From SAR324 cluster bacterium (lineage in GTDB: Bacteria > SAR324 > NAC60-12), in assembly GCA_028281495.1 (NCBI GenBank), contig JANQJU010000029.1, positions 1-64,000 on the forward strand: a stretch of DNA of 64,000 nucleotides, given 5' to 3'. Each line of letters begins with the position of its first letter. Positions within the stretch are counted from its first letter, which is position 1. Position numbers and translations under genes: made by a program. A model generated the notes under the pieces. The model worked only from the letters and a program-made list of their open reading frames with translations, did not search any database and was not told the DNA's origin. Below are positions 45,741-55,999 of the stretch, one piece after another.

Positions 45741-46859
45741 ATGAAAGAACTTTCCGTCCGAATTCCTGGGAATGAATATAAAATCCAAATTGGATCTCGC
45801 ATTGCTGAACAATACTTACCACAGGCCGTGCAAAGATTTGCATCAGAGCTTATCGTGATTGTAACGAACAAAACTATTCATGAGCTGTATCCTTCCTATT
45901 TGGAAGCTATTTTAGAGCCTATTGGTGTATCGATAGAGACCTGTATCTTGCCCGATGGAGAACAATACAAAAGTTTAGAGACATTGAATCATATTTTTGA
46001 TTTTCTGATAGAAAAAAGGGCCAATAGACAGACTCTGTTAATTGCATTTGGCGGGGGAGTGATCGGTGACATGACGGGCTTTGCCGCTGCTATTTTTATG
46101 CGTGGTATTTCTTACCTCCAGATTCCTACAACACTATTAGCCCAGGTTGATAGCAGTGTTGGGGGAAAAACTGCTGTGAATCATGCCTTAGGCAAGAATA
46201 CAATCGGGGCTTTCAAACAACCGGTTTATGTATGCATGGAACTTGATTTCCTGCGTACTCTTCCAAGACGTGAGATGTATGCAGGTTTTTTGGAACTGGT
46301 AAAACATGGCATTATTCACGACGTAGCTTTGTTTTCATTTTTAGAAGAACATACTAACCTGCTCGATACGTTCGATTTAAGTGCAATAGAACAAGCAATT
46401 TATGCTTCGTGCCGGGTTAAATCTCAAGTAGTTGAAAAAGATGAAAAAGAAAAAGGGTTGCGTGCTACGTTGAACTTTGGACATACACTGGGCCATCTTT
46501 TGGAAACACATACACATTATAAAACTTATTTGCATGGAGAAGCTGTAGGTGTTGGAATGGTTTTCGCTACGTATGTTTCACAGAAATTGAAACTCTTGCC
46601 AGATGATAAAGCAGATCGAATAGTTAATTTTCTAAAACCCTTTATTGTTTCTAAAGAATTGCCCTCTATTAATGAAGTTATATTCAAAGATCTTATTCTA
46701 CATGATAAAAAATCTGAGAAAGAATATATCAATTTTGTTGCAATCCAGGATATAGGGCAGTCTTTTATTCAAACCGAAATGCGGCCGGAACAGCTATGGG
46801 AATGGTTTGGAGAATTTGTTGTAGAGTACTCTTGGGCGTGCCAAGTATCGTTTGGATAG
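45741..46859 (+). CDS. aroB: 3-dehydroquinate synthase
   Basis: A 372-residue AroB. LIAFGGGVIGDMTGFAAAIFMRG and IPTTLLAQVDSSVGGKTAVNH bind NAD and substrate; the metal ligands sit in ELVKHGIIHD, FGHTLGHLLETH and LHGEAVGVGM. It converts DAHP to 3-dehydroquinate in the shikimate pathway. Its 3' end overlaps the next open frame. Confidence 0.96.
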   Translation: MKELSVRIPGNEYKIQIGSRIAEQYLPQAVQRFASELIVIVTNKTIHELYPSYLEAILEPIGVSIETCILPDGEQYKSLETLNHIFDFLIEKRANRQTLLIAFGGGVIGDMTGFAAAIFMRGISYLQIPTTLLAQVDSSVGGKTAVNHALGKNTIGAFKQPVYVCMELDFLRTLPRREMYAGFLELVKHGIIHDVALFSFLEEHTNLLDTFDLSAIEQAIYASCRVKSQVVEKDEKEKGLRATLNFGHTLGHLLETHTHYKTYLHGEAVGVGMVFATYVSQKLKLLPDDKADRIVNFLKPFIVSKELPSINEVIFKDLILHDKKSEKEYINFVAIQDIGQSFIQTEMRPEQLWEWFGEFVVEYSWACQVSFG

Positions 46860-47956
46860 GGGTTAATCTCTCGATCAATTTAGTTTTTACTGGCTGTGTT
46901 TTGCAAGAGCGCTTGAGAGATCGTAAGAAACAACCAGTCTCTATCCAGCAAACTGGTATTTTTTACGGAAAAGGAGTTCTTCGCAACAAAAAAAAGAAAG
47001 AATTGGAGTTACAAAACAAGTTTCGCTTATATCAAAATCAGGCGAAGCAGGGCAATATCGAAGCACAGATGCAATTAGGGAGGTTTTACTATCATGGGTA
47101 TGGAGTGAAACAGAATTTTTCGAAAGCGATGAACTGGTTTTTTAGAGCCGCTTCACAAGATCATGCAGATGCTCAATTTCAACTAGGCTGGATGCGTTTA
47201 TACGGATATGGAACAGAATCTAATTCATTAGGAGCGGTCCGTTGGTTTTATCAAGCTGCCACCCAAGGGCATACTTCAGCGCAACATCAGCTAATATCTT
47301 TATATTGGAGACAACCAAAATTACAATCAAATGCTGGGGATATCTGGAAATGGTTACGAGCGGCAGCAAAGGCTGGTCATTTCAAAGCTAAACAAAGACT
47401 TCAAAGGGTTGATGCTACCAACTTCCCAGAAGTTTTTTCGATGTTTTTCCCGCCTTCTAAACATTCATCTTTTTATCCTAATTCAGGTGGACAACAATCA
47501 CAGCCTCTTCATCTGTCTCACCAGGCTTTATCAAAGCCATCCCCAAAAAACACACTTGAAAACAAAGCTGGAAAATCGGAAATTAAAAAATCCTTAGACA
47601 CGTGGGCATTGGCACAGCAAGGACGTGAAGATGCTCAATATCGATTGGGATGGATGTATTATCATGGTTATGGAGTTAGAAAAAATTATAAAAAAGCAAG
47701 GCAATGGCTGCTGTTAGCTGCTGAGCAAAAACATCTGAAGGCACAATCCAAATTGGGTTGGATGTATTACTATGGCCACGGAACTAGTAAAAATTTGGTT
47801 GAAGCTGCCAGATGGTTTCGAATGGCAGCAGAGCAGGGGGATGCTGCAGCCCAGTATATGCTTGGAGAAATGCACTACTATGGGAAGGGAGTCATTCAAG
47901 ATTCTCAGCAAGCTTCTCACTTGATTCAAAATAATATGGAAGATCAGAAGGAATAG
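46796..47956 (+). CDS. Sel1-repeat lipoprotein
   Basis: Up to 386 residues. The N-end has a hydrophobic run ending in VFTGC, a likely lipobox, so a GTG near 46837 giving a shorter signal peptide is a plausible start and avoids most of the 64-nt overlap with aroB. The mature part holds at least six Sel1/TPR-like repeats of about 36 residues (e.g. AQMQLGRFYYHGYGVKQNF, AQYRLGWMYYHGYGVRKNY), in two blocks split by a Ser/Pro-rich spacer. Such proteins scaffold complexes. It abuts polA by one nt. Confidence 0.75.
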   Translation: MGMVWRICCRVLLGVPSIVWIGVNLSINLVFTGCVLQERLRDRKKQPVSIQQTGIFYGKGVLRNKKKKELELQNKFRLYQNQAKQGNIEAQMQLGRFYYHGYGVKQNFSKAMNWFFRAASQDHADAQFQLGWMRLYGYGTESNSLGAVRWFYQAATQGHTSAQHQLISLYWRQPKLQSNAGDIWKWLRAAAKAGHFKAKQRLQRVDATNFPEVFSMFFPPSKHSSFYPNSGGQQSQPLHLSHQALSKPSPKNTLENKAGKSEIKKSLDTWALAQQGREDAQYRLGWMYYHGYGVRKNYKKARQWLLLAAEQKHLKAQSKLGWMYYYGHGTSKNLVEAARWFRMAAEQGDAAAQYMLGEMHYYGKGVIQDSQQASHLIQNNMEDQKE

Positions 47957-47957
47957 T

Positions 47958-50663
47958 ATGCCTAGATTATTTGCAATTGATTCTATGGCAATTTTGTATA
48001 GAGGTTATTTTGCCATGATTCGCAATCCACTAATTAATTCTCAAGGAATTAATACAAGTGGAATTTACGGTTTTCTGAATCAATTGGTCCGCATCATTGA
48101 AGCTGAAAAACCTGATTACTTGGCAGTAGTAGCTGATACTCCAGACCCAACATTTCGGCATCGAAAATTTCCAGCATACAAAGCCACCCGTGAGAAGATG
48201 CCAGAAGATTTAGTAGAACAGCTTCCATATTTGCCCAGACTAGTAAACGCACTAAATCTTCCCTATTTGATTTTATCTGGTTATGAAGCAGACGATATTG
48301 TGGGAACGCTTATGCGTATGTGTAGCGAGCAAGGATTGGAAGGAGTAATGGTAACCAGTGATAAAGACTATATGCAACTGGTTTCGAAGCACAATGTTAT
48401 GTTGAATCATGAAGGAAAATTTCTTGGTGAAGATGCAGTCCTAGAAAAATTTGGCGGCCCTCCTAGCCAGGTAATCGAGGTTTTAGGCTTGATGGGCGAT
48501 AGCTCTGATAATGTGCCTGGTGTCCGAGGAATTGGTGAGAAGACAGCAAAGAAGCTGATCCAGCAATATGGCTCAATCGATGAAGTTTATGCCCATCTTG
48601 AGGATATTAAAGGAAAGAAGTTGAAAGAAAACTTAATTATTGGACAGGACAGTGCCTATCTATCAAGAGAGCTTGTGACTATTGATTGTCAAGTCCCTCT
48701 AGATTTAAATTTGGAAGCATTGCAGTTCAACCATACAGAGCTATATAAAAATTCAGAATTTCATGAGATTCTTGGAGAGTTGGAATTCAAATCTTTTCTC
48801 AAGCGGTTTCAATCAGGTTCCATTGTTTCTAAAAATGACCCTGATCCTGTTTCAAAAGTTAAGACAACTTATAATATTGTCGATTCTTTAGAGTCGTTCA
48901 AGGCCTTGGAAAAACAACTAGAAACAGCAAAATGTATAGCTTTTGATTTATCAGCAACAGGAAGCAATCCAGTGGATGATAGAATCACTGGAATCGCTTT
49001 TTGTATGGAGACAGGGAGTGCTTTTTTCTTGCCTATACAGTCACAAGAATTGTTTTCTTATAGAAATGAAATCCAATCTTTCCTAAATAAGATATTTGGC
49101 TCACGACATCTACGCAAAATAGGCCATAATCTGAAGTTAGCAAATCAATTGTTGCAATGTGAAGATATCAACGTTCAGGGGATGGAATTTGATACAATGA
49201 TTGCGGCCCACCTTGTTGATTCGGAGCGTGATCATAGTTTGGCTAAACTCGCGATTCGTAAATTACGTCGTGAAAGATTTCACCAAAGAGAGAGTGCAGG
49301 GAAAAACCAACAGCTGGTAATGATTGAGTCCGATAGTATCGCACACTATAACTATCATTGTGAAAATGCGGATTTGATTTTTCAATTGTATCAGATGCTA
49401 CAGAATCAACTTTCTCAAACAAATATGCTTTCATCTTTTCAGCATATTGAAATGCCTTTAGTGAAAGTCTTAGCAGATATGGAAATAACGGGAGTTTCCT
49501 TTGATCAAAGGAATGTCCAAGAAATTGCAGAAGATTTGGAAGAACGTTTGGAAGAGCTTAGCAATTCAATTTACAAGGAAGCTGATGAAACATTTAACAT
49601 AAACTCAGTGATAGAGTTGCAACAGGTTTTATATGAAAAACTAGCTTTACACAAAGCCTGTGGTGTCCGCCCAAAAAAAATAAAATTAGGAAATGGAATG
49701 TCTACAGATGAAGAGACATTGGAGAAAATGAGCAAATACCCTTTGCCTCATATGATTCTTCGATACAGAGAACTCAACAAACTGAAAAATACTTATGTTG
49801 ACCAACTTCCTACTTTTGTTAATCGTACGACACAACGCATTCATTCCTCATTTCGTCAAACAGTTGCTGCAACGGGACGTTTAGCATCGGATAAGCCAAA
49901 TCTGCAAAATATACCTATCCGAAAAATTGATGGTCAAAGAATTCGTAAATTGTTTATTCCTTCAAGTGATGACCACGTTCTCATCTCGGCTGACTACAGT
50001 CAAATAGAACTGAGAATTGTAGCCCACTACTCAAAGGACCCTGTCTTTTTGGAAGCTTATCATCAAAACCTTGACATTCACGCTTTAACGGCATCTGCAA
50101 TTTTTAATGTGTCATTGGAGCAAGTGAATCGTGAAATGCGCTCAGCTGCAAAAGAAGTAAATTTTGGTTTGATTTATCGAATGGGGCCCGAACGATTAGC
50201 GATAGTGACCCAAACCTCAAGAAACGAAGCAAAGCAGTTTATCGAGAAGTATTTCCAGAAATATGCAACCATTCATGCTTTACAAGAGCTATTTCTCGAA
50301 CAGGCGAGAAAAGAAGGGTATGCCTCGACTTTAATGGGTCGAAGACGTTATCTACCTGATATCAATGGAAAAGGTCTTGCAAAAAGAATGGCTGAAGGGG
50401 CGGCGATTAATACACCAATTCAGGGAAGTGCTGCTGAAATAATCAAGATGGCGATGGTTGCGATTCATCATCGTCTTAAAGAAGAGGAACTGCAAGCACG
50501 CATGATTTTAACAGTGCATGACGAACTGGTTTTTGATACACTGCAAACAGATCAAGACCGGATATGCATATTAGTTAAGGAGGAAATGGAAAACGTTGTG
50601 GACCTGGAAGTGCCATTGGTCACAGAGATTGGCACAGGTCAGAATTGGTTGGAAGCCCACTAA
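47958..50663 (+). CDS. polA: DNA polymerase I
   Basis: A 901-residue PolA. The 5'-nuclease domain (1-290) keeps GYEADDIVGT, TSDKDYMQLV and GDSSDNVPGVRGIGEKTA. The 3'-5' exonuclease domain (about 310-500) appears dead: AFDLSATGSN has Ser where Glu of DxE is needed, and GHNLKLANQ lacks the Asp of NLKYD. The polymerase domain has motif A DYSQIELRIVAHYS, motif B RSAAKEVNFGLIY and motif C VHDELVFD. It functions in repair and Okazaki fragment maturation without proofreading. Confidence 0.95.
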   Translation: MPRLFAIDSMAILYRGYFAMIRNPLINSQGINTSGIYGFLNQLVRIIEAEKPDYLAVVADTPDPTFRHRKFPAYKATREKMPEDLVEQLPYLPRLVNALNLPYLILSGYEADDIVGTLMRMCSEQGLEGVMVTSDKDYMQLVSKHNVMLNHEGKFLGEDAVLEKFGGPPSQVIEVLGLMGDSSDNVPGVRGIGEKTAKKLIQQYGSIDEVYAHLEDIKGKKLKENLIIGQDSAYLSRELVTIDCQVPLDLNLEALQFNHTELYKNSEFHEILGELEFKSFLKRFQSGSIVSKNDPDPVSKVKTTYNIVDSLESFKALEKQLETAKCIAFDLSATGSNPVDDRITGIAFCMETGSAFFLPIQSQELFSYRNEIQSFLNKIFGSRHLRKIGHNLKLANQLLQCEDINVQGMEFDTMIAAHLVDSERDHSLAKLAIRKLRRERFHQRESAGKNQQLVMIESDSIAHYNYHCENADLIFQLYQMLQNQLSQTNMLSSFQHIEMPLVKVLADMEITGVSFDQRNVQEIAEDLEERLEELSNSIYKEADETFNINSVIELQQVLYEKLALHKACGVRPKKIKLGNGMSTDEETLEKMSKYPLPHMILRYRELNKLKNTYVDQLPTFVNRTTQRIHSSFRQTVAATGRLASDKPNLQNIPIRKIDGQRIRKLFIPSSDDHVLISADYSQIELRIVAHYSKDPVFLEAYHQNLDIHALTASAIFNVSLEQVNREMRSAAKEVNFGLIYRMGPERLAIVTQTSRNEAKQFIEKYFQKYATIHALQELFLEQARKEGYASTLMGRRRYLPDINGKGLAKRMAEGAAINTPIQGSAAEIIKMAMVAIHHRLKEEELQARMILTVHDELVFDTLQTDQDRICILVKEEMENVVDLEVPLVTEIGTGQNWLEAH

Positions 50664-50918
50664 GCTGATGCCAATTTATACTGTAAAAAAATACCTATTG
50701 TGGGATAGCTTGGTTTCTATTAAAATGCGCGAAGTTAACTCTCTAGAAGTTGATTTCTAATGTAAATAAAGGTATTGATCCTCTTACGTGGAAGTGTTAG
50801 GCCTACTAATTGCTATTGTTCATCTTTGTAGCTAATTCATATGACTTTATGTTCTACATCAGGATGTACAGATAAGCTGATTTAGATTAACTTTCTCATT
50901 ACGGGTGATGGAAACGAT

Positions 50919-51392
50919 ATGGAATTAAAAATCACGCAAGAAGACAATAGGTTTTATCTGAAAGGTGTGATTAACGAATTTGCGAAATTTGACCCTTTAT
51001 TTGAGTTCAAAGGGGCTTCAATGATATTAAATTTAAAAGATGTCACTCGGATTAATTCTACTGGAGTTCGCGAATGGATTACTGCTATCGAGAAGGTTGA
51101 GCCAAGTATCGAAATGATTTTTGAAGAATGTCCTCCTGTTGTAGTCTATCAAATGACTATGATTCCCAACTTTACTTCCCGTGTCAAAGTTAAGTCCGTT
51201 TACGCTCCTCACTATTGCGAAGAAGGTGATATTCAAAAAGATTTTCTTATCGAAATGTCTGAATATGATCGTGAAGAAGGTTTACCAGAATTTTGGTGTG
51301 AAGAATACGATGCACCTTATGTATTCGATGATGATGAAGAGTCTTACTTTTATTTTGTAGATCTAGCAGCAGCTGAACAACCTCAAAGATAA
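50919..51392 (+). CDS. STAS-like anti-sigma-antagonist-type protein
   Basis: A 157-residue soluble protein. The first about 95 residues resemble a STAS fold: ILNLKDVTRINSTGVREWI places Ser-Thr-Gly where STAS proteins carry their phosphorylatable Ser, followed by EMIFEECPPVVVYQM. The C-terminal 60 residues are very acidic and aromatic (EEYDAPYVFDDDEESYFYF) with two Cys. Its role could be in a partner-switching pathway; no kinase is next to it. Confidence 0.65.
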   Translation: MELKITQEDNRFYLKGVINEFAKFDPLFEFKGASMILNLKDVTRINSTGVREWITAIEKVEPSIEMIFEECPPVVVYQMTMIPNFTSRVKVKSVYAPHYCEEGDIQKDFLIEMSEYDREEGLPEFWCEEYDAPYVFDDDEESYFYFVDLAAAEQPQR

Positions 51393-51447
51393 TGTCATTT
51401 CCATCCCTTTCTCTCCTTTAAACTGATACAATTGTTTTCTCATATTG

Positions 51448-52152
51448 ATGACATATCGTTCATTTAATAATCGTAATTTATCACCCAATATCTTTGAGCA
51501 TAGAGTTCGTAGTAATCCATACACCTCACATATTTATTCTTATCCAGATATTATTTTCCCTGATCCTGAACCTAGACAACTACAAAATATATGGTTGGAA
51601 AGAGGTTTTGTAAATTACAAAGTTCATGTAGAAATTGGTTGTGGTTCAGGGAAATATATATCAGAAATGGCTCTGAGGTTTACAGAACATTATTTCATAG
51701 GTCTTGAGCTTCGTTATAAACGCCTTGTGAAGGCTGCTAATAAAATTAGGAGAAATGGATGTACAAATATATTTCTATTGAGAGAGAGGGGAGAGAATTT
51801 GGAGAAGTATCTAAAACAAGATTCAATTGATTATATCCATATTAACTTTCCAGATCCTTGGGCAAAAAAATCTCAAAAAAAGCATCGATTGCTGAATCCT
51901 TTTTTTTTTAAAACTGCTTCCAGTTTACTTAAATCTAAAGGGATCCTTTTTTTTAAAACGGACCATAGAGAATACTTTGAATCTGTTTTGGAGATGTTAA
52001 AGAGTTTTCCAGAGTACAAAATTGTAGAACAAACTGAAGATTTGCATTGTAGTGTTTACAATGAAAACAACATCGAAACAGAGTTTGAAATGTTATTTAA
52101 ATCTAAATCTAATCCACCGATAAACTACATGCAAGTTCAACTTATTAGATGA
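51448..52152 (+). CDS. trmB: tRNA (guanine46-N7)-methyltransferase
   Basis: About 234 residues. The SAM loop VEIGCGSGKYISEMA and the TrmB signature INFPDPWAKKSQKKHRLLNP (substrate-binding, N-F-P-D-P-W) are clear, with TEFE near the C-end. It makes m7G46 in the variable loop of tRNAs. A TTG three bases upstream is an alternative start; no clear Shine-Dalgarno is seen. Confidence 0.94.
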   Translation: MTYRSFNNRNLSPNIFEHRVRSNPYTSHIYSYPDIIFPDPEPRQLQNIWLERGFVNYKVHVEIGCGSGKYISEMALRFTEHYFIGLELRYKRLVKAANKIRRNGCTNIFLLRERGENLEKYLKQDSIDYIHINFPDPWAKKSQKKHRLLNPFFFKTASSLLKSKGILFFKTDHREYFESVLEMLKSFPEYKIVEQTEDLHCSVYNENNIETEFEMLFKSKSNPPINYMQVQLIR

Positions 52153-52161
52153 AACACAACT

Positions 52162-53598
52162 TCATACTATGGAAGGCGGTTGATAAATTTGTGCATGAGG
52201 ATATCTCTGGACAATTTTTTTAACTTCATGAACAAAAATGTTTACTTGTGTACTTGCTGAAGCTAAATAACGGTTTGTATCTTGTAATATGTCGTGAATT
52301 TCTTTTTTATTCAGTGGTAGACGTTCGTCAGCTGCTAGTCGCTCTGGCAGGTCGTTTATTTGATGAGGCTGGTTACGCATATCATTTGCCGTTGCAACTG
52401 CATGTTCTTTAATAATTTCGTGAGCAAATTCTCGACCAATACCACGCCGAACTGATTCCATAAGAATAGTAGTGGTAGCTAAAAAAGGTAGGTACTTGGA
52501 AAGTTCTTGCTCGATCATAGCTTCATAAAATCCCATTTCTTTGAGAATTGTCAGCATTGTATCTAACTGTCCATCCATAGCAAACATGGCCCCTGGTAAG
52601 GCTACCCTTCGAACTATTGAATCTGCAACATCTCCTTCATTCCATTGATCTCCAGCTAAACCCATGAGCATATTAACATATCCATTAAGAATTTGATGAA
52701 ATCCGTTGATACGTTCTGAGCTTCTCATATTAGTCTTATGTGGCATTGCTGAAGAGCCTACTTGCCCCATCTGAAATCCCTCTGTTGCGAGTTCATGCCC
52801 CGCCATCAACCTAAGTGTTTTTGCAAAGTTAGCAATGCCTGAGCTAAGTAAATAAAGACAACTAACAACTTCATAATCTAGGCTGCGAGGGTAAACCTGA
52901 CCAACTGCATTCAAAGTATGGGTAAAACCTAAATAATGGCGTACTTTTTGACTTAGCTCCCTAACGCTTTCGGAGCTATTGTTTAGAAGTACCCATTGGT
53001 CAAGTTGTGTACCGACTGCTCCTTGTATGCCCCGTATGGGGTAATTGGTAAGCTGATGCTCTAGTCGTCGAAATGCGAGCAACATTTCTTGGCCAAACAT
53101 AGCAATGCGTTTTCCAAGTGTTGTGGGTTGGGCTGGAACATTGTGAGTCCTGCCAACAATAATAGTTTCTTGATAGCGCAAAGACCATGCGGACATATGG
53201 TGCAAGATAGTAGCATATTTATTAGAAATCAGCTTCAATGAGTTGTATATCTGAAGTTGCTCTACATTATCTGTCAAATCACGGCTAGTCATACCTTTGT
53301 GGATATGCTGATGGCCAGCAAGCTCACAAAACTCCTCTAACCGTGCTTTCACGTCATGCTTAAGAATTCGTTCTCGATTTTCAATACTTGGTATATCAAT
53401 TTTGCCCTTCACGAGCTCATACGCTTGAATTGCTTCTTGTGGAATGTCCACTCCTAAATCACGTTGGGCCTTCATAACTGCAATCCAAAACTCACGTTCT
53501 AACAAATACTTGCCTTGTGGTGACCATAACTGGCACATCTCTTGGCTAGCATAACGATGCGCAAGAACATCAGGAATAATGTTTGTTTTCAGGCTCAT
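52162..53598 (-). CDS. purB: adenylosuccinate lyase
   Basis: A 478-residue fumarase-superfamily enzyme. The signature SSAMPHKTNMRSSERI and the TSRDLTDNVEQLQI and RTHNVPAQPTTLG blocks are intact. It acts twice in purine synthesis, on SAICAR and adenylosuccinate. It is the last gene of rplU-rpmA-trpS-purB, 24 nt after trpS. Confidence 0.95.
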   Translation of the reverse strand: MSLKTNIIPDVLAHRYASQEMCQLWSPQGKYLLEREFWIAVMKAQRDLGVDIPQEAIQAYELVKGKIDIPSIENRERILKHDVKARLEEFCELAGHQHIHKGMTSRDLTDNVEQLQIYNSLKLISNKYATILHHMSAWSLRYQETIIVGRTHNVPAQPTTLGKRIAMFGQEMLLAFRRLEHQLTNYPIRGIQGAVGTQLDQWVLLNNSSESVRELSQKVRHYLGFTHTLNAVGQVYPRSLDYEVVSCLYLLSSGIANFAKTLRLMAGHELATEGFQMGQVGSSAMPHKTNMRSSERINGFHQILNGYVNMLMGLAGDQWNEGDVADSIVRRVALPGAMFAMDGQLDTMLTILKEMGFYEAMIEQELSKYLPFLATTTILMESVRRGIGREFAHEIIKEHAVATANDMRNQPHQINDLPERLAADERLPLNKKEIHDILQDTNRYLASASTQVNIFVHEVKKIVQRYPHAQIYQPPSIV

Positions 53599-53622
53599 TA
53601 GTACGAAAACTTTATAAAAAGA

Positions 53623-54594
53623 TTAAAGGCCGACCTTCATTCGAGTACGATCCAAAACTTCTTGTGCAATTTTTTTTGCCTTATTGCATCCTTGTCTCAA
53701 TATTTGATTAAGTTTTTCTTCATCGCTGCGAATGGAAAAGTAAGTATTACGTGCTGTTTTTAATTCTCTATTGATGACTTCAAAACAAATCTGCTTCGCT
53801 TCGCCATATCCTAAACCACCTGCTTGGTATTGATTGGAGAGCAAGAGGTGCTCTTCTGGAGTTGCAAAAAATTTAAAAAGTGAAAATACATTGCAGGTAT
53901 TAGGATCTTTCGGATCATCTACAGATTTCGAATCTGTGACAATTTTCATAATCAATTTTCGAAGCTTTTTTTCTGGCAGGAAAAGTGGGATAGTGTTGTT
54001 GTAGGATTTACTCATTTTTTGACCATCCAAGCCAGGAATGGTAGCAACTTCCGGTGCAATCACAGGCTCTGGAATTACTAGAGTGTCCCCATAAATATGG
54101 TTAAATCGGCTAGCAATATCTCGTGTGATTTCTAAATGTTGCTTTTGATCCTTGCCAACGGGGACGTAATCCGAATCGTAGATTAAAATATCCGCTGCCA
54201 TCAACGCAGGGTAGCTAAACAAACCGTGATTTGCATCAATGTTCTTGGCAATAGCATCTTTGTACGCATGGGCCCGTTCTAAAAGCCCTTTTGGAGTAAC
54301 ACAAGAAAGCAACCAAGTTAACTCTGTGACCTCTGGAATGTCAGATTGCTTAAATAAAGTATGCTTCTCAATATCCATACCTAGTGCAACAAAGGTAGCT
54401 ACTAAGTCATAAGTATGAGAGCGCAGTTTTTGTGGGTCTGGTTGAGTGGTCAAAGCATGGTAGTCTGCAATGAAATAAAAGGTCTCATGGGTTTCTTGCA
54501 GCTTCAAAGCAGGCTTGATCATACCTAAGTAATTCCCCAGATGAGGCATACCTGTAGGTTTGATCCCTGAAAGAGCACGTGGAAGCATTTTCAT
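53623..54594 (-). CDS. trpS: tryptophanyl-tRNA synthetase
   Basis: A 323-residue class I synthetase. The HIGH-equivalent is [16 protein letters not shown] and the KMSKS loop is [41 protein letters not shown] matches the family. It charges tRNA-Trp in the cytoplasm. Its start overlaps the rpmA stop by 4 nt. Confidence 0.95.
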   Translation of the reverse strand: MKMLPRALSGIKPTGMPHLGNYLGMIKPALKLQETHETFYFIADYHALTTQPDPQKLRSHTYDLVATFVALGMDIEKHTLFKQSDIPEVTELTWLLSCVTPKGLLERAHAYKDAIAKNIDANHGLFSYPALMAADILIYDSDYVPVGKDQKQHLEITRDIASRFNHIYGDTLVIPEPVIAPEVATIPGLDGQKMSKSYNNTIPLFLPEKKLRKLIMKIVTDSKSVDDPKDPNTCNVFSLFKFFATPEEHLLLSNQYQAGGLGYGEAKQICFEVINRELKTARNTYFSIRSDEEKLNQILRQGCNKAKKIAQEVLDRTRMKVGL

Positions 54595-54848
54595 AATTGG
54601 ACGGGAACGATATGAACAAATTTACGAGTCCTCTGCTTAGAAAATGTTACAAACCCATCTATGGTTGCAAATAGGGTATAGTCTCTACCAGTCCCAACAT
54701 TTTTCCCCGCATGAAATGTTGAGCCAACTTGTCTGACTAATATGGTTCCTCCTTTTACAAATTCTCCTCCAAACTTTTTTACTCCTCGCCGTTTTCCACA
54801 GGAATCTCTTCCGTTGCGACTACTTCCACCTGCTTTTTTATGGGCCAT
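54591..54848 (-). CDS. rpmA: ribosomal protein bL27
   Basis: Eighty-five residues, [20 protein letters not shown], with the Ala-His-Lys-Lys N-end that reaches the peptidyl-transferase centre, and [18 protein letters not shown]. It follows rplU by 17 nt and overlaps trpS by 4 nt. Confidence 0.97.
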   Translation of the reverse strand: MAHKKAGGSSRNGRDSCGKRRGVKKFGGEFVKGGTILVRQVGSTFHAGKNVGTGRDYTLFATIDGFVTFSKQRTRKFVHIVPVQL

Positions 54849-54865
54849 GGTGCTACTCCTACTGT

Positions 54866-55180
54866 TTAGTTAATATCAATGGAATCAATTTTGACGTCTG
54901 TGTACTGGTGTCGATGCCCTTGGGTACGACGATATCCTTTCCTACGTTTCATTTTAAATACAATAATTTTTTTGCCTTTTATGTGTTTAACAATGGTACC
55001 TTTTACTGAAACGCCTGGAACCACAGGGGTCCCGACCTTGATTTCCGAGTCATTGTTCAAAAGCAATACTTGATCTGTTGTAAACTGTGCTCCAGGGTCG
55101 TTATGGAGAAATTCCATCCGAATCACACTACCCGGTTCTACTTGATATTGTTTGCCTCCTGTCTGAATAATGGCGTACAT
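54866..55180 (-). CDS. rplU: ribosomal protein bL21
   Basis: A 104-residue protein starting [23 protein letters not shown] lies just ahead, so this Met rather than the upstream one of the frame is used. [20 protein letters not shown] is the rRNA-binding C-end. First gene of the ribosomal-trpS-purB unit. Confidence 0.97.
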   Translation of the reverse strand: MYAIIQTGGKQYQVEPGSVIRMEFLHNDPGAQFTTDQVLLLNNDSEIKVGTPVVPGVSVKGTIVKHIKGKKIIVFKMKRRKGYRRTQGHRHQYTDVKIDSIDIN

Positions 55181-55343
55181 ATTTCTCCTATTCACATTTG
55201 CACTACAATAAATTTTGGATTTAGCCAAAATCAGAAAAATCCACATTAATATACAGTATATGTGGTGAGTACAAGCTTTTTATTGAATAGATGCAGTAGA
55301 AACTGTGGATATGTTTATAAGAATAAGCCTTGGATACTTCCTT

Positions 55344-55673
55344 TCATGAATGATTATCTGCAATCGTAAAGTAAACATAGCGGCGACTACATCCCACCCT
55401 TTGAGCTATTTGTTGCACAGGAATGCCTTGTTTGTGCATTTCATTGATTCTCTCTTTCCGACGTTCTTGAAAAGGTCTATTCCACATTGGCAACTCTACA
55501 TTATCTCCTCCAAAACGTTCTGCAAGTTTGTCCGCAGCTTCTTGACCAATAGCTAAGGTGATAGCATGGTTTTGTTTTAGTTTTTTAGGAATATATATCT
55601 GTAATCCTCCGTAACGAGAGAGCAGTCTCATTGTTGCTTCGTTTCCTAATAATTTGTTCAGTTCTTTTATCAT
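55344..55673 (-). CDS. Mor-like transcription activator
   Basis: A 109-residue protein resembling the phage Mu Mor/C family. LQIYIPKKLKQNHAITLAIG and KLAERFGGDNVELP are the dimerisation part, and GIPVQQIAQRVGCSRRYVYFTI is the helix-turn-helix. GGAGAGGG precedes the ATG. No other Mu-type genes are nearby, so it is either a domesticated regulator or a leftover of a lost prophage. Confidence 0.75.
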   Translation of the reverse strand: MIKELNKLLGNEATMRLLSRYGGLQIYIPKKLKQNHAITLAIGQEAADKLAERFGGDNVELPMWNRPFQERRKERINEMHKQGIPVQQIAQRVGCSRRYVYFTIADNHS

Positions 55674-55999
55674 GGTCCCTCTCCAGCCTTCGTTTAAGGG
55701 AGTCAGAATGAGATATGGAATACAAGGTTAGACCCGAGAATTTATAGCCTAAATCCCGTATTTTTGCTCCAGTATCCAACTCCGTATCGCTCCCAGGTTT
55801 TCTATTGTTCTCAAACTGTAGGTCTGCTACCGTTCGCCCCAGCGTATGGTTGAGAACAGTGATTAAATTCATCCTTAAACATTGTCGATATGGTTGTATG
55901 AGATACCAGCAATAAATTGCCGTTTGAATTAATTCAATATCGGCAAAATATTGCTGGTTGTCAAGGGCAAAATAAGTAATTCATTCTCTAAAAAAACCA

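Noticed and set aside
55585..55872. A 95-residue minus-strand frame upstream of the Mor-like gene
   Set aside because: It overlaps the Mor-like start in another frame, lacks a recognisable domain and its composition is not protein-like; the Mor-like gene has the better ribosome site.
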